DNA of 10,145 nucleotides. It comes from JBGTBQ01 sp041749275. GTDB lineage: Bacteria; Acidobacteriota; Blastocatellia; Pyrinomonadales; Pyrinomonadaceae. A model generated the notes under the pieces. It ran no database searches, had not been told where the DNA came from, and worked only from the letters and a program-made list of their open reading frames with translations. Shown here one piece after another: positions 6,333 to 10,145 of the stretch. Position 1 is the stretch's first letter. Each line of letters begins with the position of its first letter. The stretch spans positions 1-10,145 of the forward strand of contig JBGTBQ010000218.1 of the NCBI GenBank assembly GCA_041749275.1, given 5' to 3'. The translations under genes were made by a program, and so were the position numbers.

Positions 6333-6361
6333 TTGCAACCTGCCGGTGTTAGCCTTATAAC
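6333..6361 (+). promoter_or_regulatory. Candidate sigma70-type promoter for ddl
   Basis: TTGCAA (6333-6338) and TATAAC (6356-6361) are separated by an ideal 17 bases, matching the consensus at four and five of six positions. Transcription would begin near 6368, leaving a short leader of about 17 bases before ATG 6385, without a recognisable Shine-Dalgarno. This is the best-looking promoter in the window, and it implies ddl need not depend on the arginase transcript. Confidence 0.5.
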
Positions 6362-6384
6362 TTGCCTCTTCTTGAAATCCGTTC

Positions 6385-7518
6385 ATGTCAAATAAAATTC
6401 GCATCGGGGTCATTTTCGGGGGGCGTTCTGGCGAGCATGAGGTGTCAGTCCGTTCCGCATGTTCAGTCATCGAGGCCATTGATCATGGCAAGTACGAAGT
6501 GACGCCCTTGGCGATCACGCGTGAGGGGCGTTGGTTGTCGCCAGCCGAATCCGCGTCCATGTTGCCTGAAGCGTTGAGTCGTCTACTGCCCCGGACGGTC
6601 TCGGAATCGGCGGAAGCTTTGACGATAGTCGCGGACCCTTCGCACAGTGAGTTGCTCGCGGTTGCCGGAAAAAAGAGCCGGTCGCAAAGCCGGAGGCTGG
6701 ACGTGGTGTTCCCGGTGCTTCACGGAACTTACGGCGAAGACGGGACGATTCAGGGGCTGCTTGAAATGGCTGGGATACCTTACATCGGTTGCGGCGTACT
6801 CGCCTCGAGTTGTGGGATGGATAAAGTAGCCATGAAGGTACTTTTCCGAAACGCGAAGCTTCCGATGTGTCGCTACATCTGGTTTTTACGCTCGGAGTGG
6901 GAACGGGAGCCGGCTCTCGTCGCCAAACGCATCGGCAATGAGATCGGCTTCCCATGTTTCGTCAAGCCCGCGAATTTAGGCTCTTCCGTCGGCATCTCGA
7001 AGGCTAAAAACGCAAAAGCACTGGCGAATTCTATCGTCCTCGCGGCGCGTTATGATCGAAAGATTATCGTCGAGGAAGCATTGGACGCCAGAGAGATTGA
7101 ATGCGCCGTCATCGGGAACGATGAACCGATAGCGAGCCTCCCCGGCGAGTATGAGGTGCACGACAAGCGAGCGAAATTTCTGGATTATGCTGAGAAGTAT
7201 TCGAGCACGGGACACGTCGAGTTCGTCGTCCCAGCCAAACTGACAGCGCGGCAGGCGGAACGAATCCAGCGGATGGCGGTCACGGCTTTCAAAGCGGTTG
7301 ATGGGGCCGGTCTTGCGCGCGTTGATTTCTTTCTCCGCCGCGATACCAACAAACTGCTGGTCAACGAGCTGAACACCATCCCCGGTCTGACGGAAGTATC
7401 CGGTTTCCCAAAAATGTGGGAGGCGACGGGAGTACCGTTCGCACAGGTAATTGACCGTTTGGTTGAACTAGCGTTTGAAAGACACACGGATAAGACCCGC
7501 AACCAGACAAGCCTTTGA
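6385..7518 (+). CDS. ddl: D-alanine--D-alanine ligase
   Basis: This 377-residue ATP-grasp enzyme joins two D-alanines for the peptidoglycan precursor, in the cytoplasm. Visible motifs are the N-terminal VIFGGRSGEHEVSV (9-22), VFPVLHGTYGEDGTIQGLLEMAGIPYIG (108-135), the ATP-grasp lysine in FVKPANLGSSVGISK (192-206), the omega-loop-like KFLDYAEKYSS (264-274) and the metal-binding NELNTIPGLT (327-336). The EKY tyrosine in the omega loop matches D-Ala-D-Ala ligases rather than D-lactate-type VanA, which has a histidine loop. At 377 residues it fits the longer DdlA-like group. ATG 6385 is the natural start, with the conserved motif beginning a few residues later. It is the last rightward gene and faces the VWA gene tail to tail. 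Function secure; operon membership uncertain because of the promoter just upstream. Confidence 0.95.
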   Translation: MSNKIRIGVIFGGRSGEHEVSVRSACSVIEAIDHGKYEVTPLAITREGRWLSPAESASMLPEALSRLLPRTVSESAEALTIVADPSHSELLAVAGKKSRSQSRRLDVVFPVLHGTYGEDGTIQGLLEMAGIPYIGCGVLASSCGMDKVAMKVLFRNAKLPMCRYIWFLRSEWEREPALVAKRIGNEIGFPCFVKPANLGSSVGISKAKNAKALANSIVLAARYDRKIIVEEALDAREIECAVIGNDEPIASLPGEYEVHDKRAKFLDYAEKYSSTGHVEFVVPAKLTARQAERIQRMAVTAFKAVDGAGLARVDFFLRRDTNKLLVNELNTIPGLTEVSGFPKMWEATGVPFAQVIDRLVELAFERHTDKTRNQTSL

Positions 7519-7549
7519 AAAAAAAATGAGGCGAGCGTCGGAAAGCCTC
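7518..7549 (-). terminator. Candidate intrinsic terminator of the VWA gene
   Basis: Read on the minus strand, GAGGC (7549-7545) pairs with GCCTC (7532-7528) across a 12-base loop. One A (7527) is then followed by nine T residues (7526-7518). The T run is excellent but the stem is only 5 bp, so strength is uncertain. It lies about 50 bases past the VWA stop and abuts the ddl stop, which suits tail-to-tail genes. Confidence 0.5.
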
Positions 7550-7599
7550 TGGAACCCATCGGCTACATCCCGGCCCACGACATGAGGAGCCTGCTTCTA

Positions 7600-8556
7600 T
7601 TATTTCTTCGGAGCACGATATCTCTTACGCGTCCGTATATTCGCGTCGCTCCTTGAGAGTTTCATCTCGATCTCACGCCACCGACCGTCACGCGCTTTGT
7701 TAGACGGTCTATAACTGATCGTATACTGGTTTCTCAATTCTTCTACGATTCCACCGAAAGCACTGCTCAGTTCATAGCCTCCGGGAGTTGCGACATACCG
7801 CCCACCACTTTTAACGGCGAAATCCTTCAAGGCCGCGGTAGCGACCATCTGTTGGGCTTGGGGCGCGGTTTTGTCCATCATGTTGACGGTATAAATGGAG
7901 GCATTGGCGGCGAGTGCGGCGTCAAGTGCTTTAGCGAACGAAGCGCTGCTTTTCGTGTCGGCGCCGTCGGAGAGGATAACGATAGCGCGCCTCTTTTCGG
8001 GGCGGGAGGCGAGGTCTGTCGCCGCCATGACGACTGCATCGTTGAGGCTGGTTAAGCCTTTCGTCCCGAGGTCATAGACGACAGGGGATAAGTCGCGTCC
8101 CGGCGAATAGTCGCTGACCCGCGCGACATCATTATTGAAATTATAGACAGCGGTCACATCCTCACCGCGCAGACCCTCCAGAAATCGTATCGCGGCGGCG
8201 CGTGCCAGTGAAATCCGCCGTTCCATGCTGGAAGACGTATCGAGCAAGATTGCCGCCGCGAAGGGCGTCTCCTCAACAGAAAATGAACTGATCGTTTGCT
8301 CACGCCCGTCCTCGAAAACCTTGAAATCCGAACGTAGGAGTTTACGAATAAAACGGCCCTGACTATCCGTGACCGTGACGTTAAGGATGACGATGTCACT
8401 GTCGACACGAACCACATCGTCTTCGTCCTGAAAGCCGAAGACCGTGCAAGCAAGAAACAGGATAATCAGTAAAGAAAGAAGGGGGCGGTCTATGTCGCGA
8501 ATGCGATTGTGTTCTTGAGTCTGGAAGAGTCTTGTGAACATGCTCAAGAGGATCAT
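7600..8556 (-). CDS. Exported VWA-domain protein, acidobacterial VWFA-related type
   Basis: This 318-residue protein has a hydrophobic export segment (about 25-41, ending ACTVFG before FQDEDD), then a beta-rich region with VDSDIVILNVTVTDSQGRFI (51-70) and LLRSDFKVFEDGREQTISSF (73-92), typical of the VWFA-related family common in Acidobacteriota (TIGR03436-like). The von Willebrand A domain spans about 100-280. Its MIDAS metal site looks intact: DTSSS (106-110), threonine in LTSLND (168-173) and aspartate in LSDGAD (195-200). VWA domains usually bind protein partners through this metal; no partner is known here. The start ATG overlaps the stop of the upstream helical-protein gene as ATGA (8556-8553), implying translational coupling. 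Some 20 residues precede the hydrophobic segment, so M6 is an alternative start. Likely periplasmic or anchored by an uncleaved signal. Role unknown. Confidence 0.88.
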   Translation of the reverse strand: MILLSMFTRLFQTQEHNRIRDIDRPLLSLLIILFLACTVFGFQDEDDVVRVDSDIVILNVTVTDSQGRFIRKLLRSDFKVFEDGREQTISSFSVEETPFAAAILLDTSSSMERRISLARAAAIRFLEGLRGEDVTAVYNFNNDVARVSDYSPGRDLSPVVYDLGTKGLTSLNDAVVMAATDLASRPEKRRAIVILSDGADTKSSASFAKALDAALAANASIYTVNMMDKTAPQAQQMVATAALKDFAVKSGGRYVATPGGYELSSAFGGIVEELRNQYTISYRPSNKARDGRWREIEMKLSRSDANIRTRKRYRAPKK

Positions 8557-9077
8557 GTGCGTCCAAAAGATTTGATAACTTTGATTAGTTCGATCAGTTC
8601 GTTTGAGCGCTCGATGACCGTCGCGGAAACGACCAAGCGTGAGGTCTTTTTGACGCTCTCATTGAGTTGTTCGGCTAATTCAGCCAAGCGTGTGAGGGCC
8701 GCGGTAAGTTGCGCCGGAGGAGTTTCGGTTGAAGTCTGAGCATCGGAACCGCCGGCTTTGCCTCGAATCTTGCGTGCGAGTTTCTCCATCCGCTCAAGGC
8801 GTTTCAGGTCTTCACGGCTGAAGCTCTTTCGCTGGTCATAACTTTTGAGGAGGTCCGCCCCGATCTCCTCGATCTCAACGGCTCGCTCAACCATCTCCCG
8901 GTGAGATTCTTCTTCGTGTTTGACTGCGGCACGGTAACGCAATTCCTCGCCCGGGTTACCCATGTTTTGCTGGTTGCGGGAGTTGCCGGATGCGTCGAGA
9001 GCGTCATCACGGCTAATCTGGGCTTGTGAAGTCTCCGGGGAAATAAATAATAAGAATATGAAAAGGACGATTTTCAA
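8553..9077 (-). CDS. Small exported helical protein of unknown function
   Basis: I do not recognise the family. The 174-residue product starts at TTG with MKIVLFIFLLFISPETSQAQ, a clean signal peptide (K2, hydrophobic 3-12, probable cleavage near SQA-Q at 17-20). The mature part is charged and mostly helical: 44-80 is Glu/Arg-rich, 83-107 reads RKSFSREDLKRLERMEKLARKIR, a Gly/Ser/Thr/Pro linker covers 109-122, and 123-170 is a leucine-heptad-like helix. Coiled-coil interaction is plausible. The start is decided by AAAGGAGGG (9092-9084), an almost perfect Shine-Dalgarno with AGGAGG 7 bases from TTG 9077. An ATG at 9161 would add 28 residues and bury the signal peptide. The stop overlaps the VWA start, so the two exported proteins are probably made together and may act together. 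Confidence 0.75.
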   Translation of the reverse strand: MKIVLFIFLLFISPETSQAQISRDDALDASGNSRNQQNMGNPGEELRYRAAVKHEEESHREMVERAVEIEEIGADLLKSYDQRKSFSREDLKRLERMEKLARKIRGKAGGSDAQTSTETPPAQLTAALTRLAELAEQLNESVKKTSRLVVSATVIERSNELIELIKVIKSFGRT

Positions 9078-9083
9078 TCCAAA

Positions 9084-9092
9084 CCCTCCTTT
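9084..9092 (-). promoter_or_regulatory. Strong ribosome binding site fixing a TTG start
   Basis: The minus strand reads AAAGGAGGG (9092-9084), containing the full AGGAGG core 7 bases before TTG 9077. It is the strongest Shine-Dalgarno in the window. It makes TTG rather than ATG 9161 the likely start of the helical exported protein. Confidence 0.75.
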
Positions 9093-9196
9093 CGACTGAA
9101 ATTCGTGAACCGCACTAAGCAAAGCCGAAACCGAGAAGTAATCTTGAGACGAAAGATTCATCTGAATACGTTGTCCAGCCTAATCTAAAATTTAAG

Positions 9197-9212
9197 ACCT
9201 TCATTTGAAGGT
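9197..9212 (-). terminator. Weak hairpin between lipoprotein and helical-protein genes
   Basis: A perfect 6-bp stem, ACCTTC/GAAGGT, with a 4-base loop lies about 50 bases past the lipoprotein stop on the minus strand. It is followed by CTTAAATTTT, a broken T tract. It could end lipoprotein transcription or serve as a dyad operator for the downstream pair. Apart from this stem the 183-base gap (9078-9260) holds nothing I can identify, and I could not find a convincing promoter in it. Confidence 0.3.
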
Positions 9213-9260
9213 AGAACTTTAACAAAGTGGGCGGGCCGACATCTAAAGAAGTACGTTAGA

Positions 9261-9860
9261 TCACGGCACGTTTACGGGATTGTCCGGCGTATTAATAAAT
9301 TCATCCTCACCGGACTTCCTTTTCGGTCTCTGTGTTTGCACGCTCCTCGTCACAGTGGTTGACGCGGGCAATCTCTCCAGAGGTCTCCTTGCGCCCGGTA
9401 GCGTCCGGTAGGCAATCTCGCTCTGCCTTGAGTTTGAGCGGAGAGAAACAATGCGAGAATCACTCCATTCGTCCGATAGAATTTTGAGTGAGTAGGAACC
9501 TTTTTCCCCAGAGGCTAAGTCCGGTGGGTTGGTACTTACCGAACGCCTCACTTTACTGCCGTCAGAACGACGTTGTAATTCCAGTTCGACAAATACCTCT
9601 TTGAGCCGCGTCCCGGAAACATTCTCCACGGTTCCTCCGATGACGGCATAAGGTTTTCTCAACATCGCTTCGTCGGCATAGATTAAAGCTTCAGGACTTT
9701 GGAAAGCAGGTCTTTCTTTTGCGGTAGCTGGCTTATCTGATTTCGAAGAATGAGATGACCCGCAACCGAAAAAAAAGGACGAAACCATGATCGCAAGAAT
9801 CAATCGAACGGAAAGTTTGTTTACAGCCGATCCGGCGGCGAAGCTCCGATAGATACCCAT
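9261..9860 (-). CDS. Probable lipoprotein with an Ig-like (FxLYD-type) domain
   Basis: This 199-residue protein starts with an export signal: basic residues up to R19, a hydrophobic stretch LILAIMVSSFFFG (20-32), then C33. FFGC is a loose version of the lipobox, so lipid attachment at C33 is likely but not canonical. A Ser/Lys/Pro-rich linker (35-55) follows. Residues 70-126 (YAVIGGTVENVSGTRLKEVFVELELQ, then LASGEKGSYSLKI) look like a beta-sandwich of the FxLYD type found in many exported proteins. The tail is basic, then Pro/Asn-rich. Function unknown; expected at a membrane face. ATG 9860 has no Shine-Dalgarno but sits 6 bases after a TATAAA box, suggesting leaderless translation. Neighbours to the left are also exported. 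Confidence 0.7.
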   Translation of the reverse strand: MGIYRSFAAGSAVNKLSVRLILAIMVSSFFFGCGSSHSSKSDKPATAKERPAFQSPEALIYADEAMLRKPYAVIGGTVENVSGTRLKEVFVELELQRRSDGSKVRRSVSTNPPDLASGEKGSYSLKILSDEWSDSRIVSLRSNSRQSEIAYRTLPGARRPLERLPASTTVTRSVQTQRPKRKSGEDEFINTPDNPVNVP

Positions 9861-9866
9861 GGTTGA

Positions 9867-9872
9867 TTTATA
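9867..9872 (-). promoter_or_regulatory. TATAAA -10 box of the lipoprotein gene, leaderless type
   Basis: On the minus strand TATAAA (9872-9867) ends 6 bases before ATG 9860. Transcription would therefore start at or within a base of the initiation codon. No convincing -35 box lies 16-18 bases further upstream. The absence of a ribosome binding site agrees with a leaderless message. Confidence 0.4.
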
Positions 9873-9911
9873 GTTCAGCAGTTCAACGAAAACCTTAACG
9901 ATTGGGGCTTA

Positions 9912-10145
9912 CAGCATTTTCGAGTCGAGTGTTCAGGGAACGGCATAACCACAATGCTGAAACCAGCCACGAATGTCTTGCAAGGTTACTTTGGCAAAGG
10001 CACGCTGCAAGGCGTTCCGCAGTTTGCGCGGCGTCTCAGCTTTGACCCGCCGCAACTCCGCTTTGACTTTGGAGATGCACTCCTCCTTCGGGTTGAAGTC
10101 GGGCGAGTAAGCGGGCAACGGCTCCACCCGCGCCCCGGCTCCCTC
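9912..10145. mobile_element. Right-edge fragment of an IS630-type insertion sequence
   Basis: The transposase tail shows that an IS630-type element occupies the right edge. Its inner end should lie a short way past the stop codon at 9933. A TA at 9910-9911 is one possible target duplication, placing the end at about 9912. The terminal inverted repeat cannot be verified because the other end is outside the window, so the boundary is a guess. Confidence 0.45.
9933..10145 (-). CDS. IS630-family transposase, C-terminal part (runs off the window)
   Basis: Only the last 70 residues are inside the window; the frame is open to the right edge, so the GTG at 10127 is not the true start. The segment PLPAYSPDFNPKEECISKVKAELRR is the C-terminal part of the DDE integrase-fold domain of IS630/Tc1-mariner-type transposases, normally YSPDxNPIE, with the last catalytic acidic residue in NPKEE. 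After it come helices and a GYAVP end. IS630 enzymes cut and paste DNA into TA dinucleotides. Whether the full gene is intact cannot be seen. Many IS630 copies are split into two frames or are degenerate. Confidence 0.85.
   Translation of the reverse strand, partial: EGAGARVEPLPAYSPDFNPKEECISKVKAELRRVKAETPRKLRNALQRAFAKVTLQDIRGWFQHCGYAVP

Noticed and set aside
6385..7518. Van-type D-Ala-D-Lac ligase linked to glycopeptide resistance
   Set aside because: The omega-loop region has the EKY tyrosine of D-Ala-D-Ala ligases, and no vanH, vanX or vanRS-like gene is near.
7852..8077. Short plus-strand open frames opposite the VWA gene
   Set aside because: Antisense to the VWA metal-site region, with no motifs or ribosome binding sites.

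Overview
The window is a compact bacterial chromosome segment, with closely packed genes and moderately high GC in the left two thirds. The best guess for the host is an Acidobacteriota bacterium of the Blastocatellia/Pyrinomonadales type. This rests on a secreted VWA protein resembling the acidobacterial VWFA-related family, and on a nucleotidyltransferase plus AmgK-like kinase pair. No rRNA or phylogenetic marker search could be run, so the assignment is an inference.

Layout. Positions 1-180 are non-coding and carry interleaved inverted and direct repeats. Six genes then run rightward (181-6289). They are a MurU-like nucleotidyltransferase with a beta-helix tail, an AmgK-like sugar kinase, asparaginyl-tRNA synthetase, a LOG-family nucleotide-binding protein, a zinc-ribbon AIM24/TIGR00266 protein and an arginase. 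A strong 25-bp-arm palindrome made of TAGC/GCTA units splits this run between asnS and the LOG gene. D-Ala-D-Ala ligase (6385-7518) follows behind its own good sigma70-like promoter. The strand then switches. Three leftward genes encode exported proteins: a VWA protein, a helical protein whose stop overlaps the VWA start, and a probable lipoprotein. A terminator-like hairpin separates ddl from the VWA gene. The right edge cuts an IS630-type transposase whose C-terminal 70 residues are visible.

How the genes work together. The first two genes fit a peptidoglycan sugar recycling route (MurNAc or GlcNAc to sugar-1-phosphate to UDP-sugar). Ddl makes the D-Ala-D-Ala dipeptide for the same polymer, so the left two thirds has a cell-wall theme mixed with housekeeping genes (AsnRS, arginase). 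The leftward genes look like an envelope-associated group of unknown role.

Most notable points: a palindrome-packed in-frame insert in the MurU-like gene; departures from the usual metal-binding residues in the same protein; the large TAGC palindrome; a candidate promoter lying across the murU stop codon; a TTG start dictated by a perfect Shine-Dalgarno; and a predicted leaderless lipoprotein transcript close to the IS630 end. No CRISPR array, tRNA or rRNA was seen.
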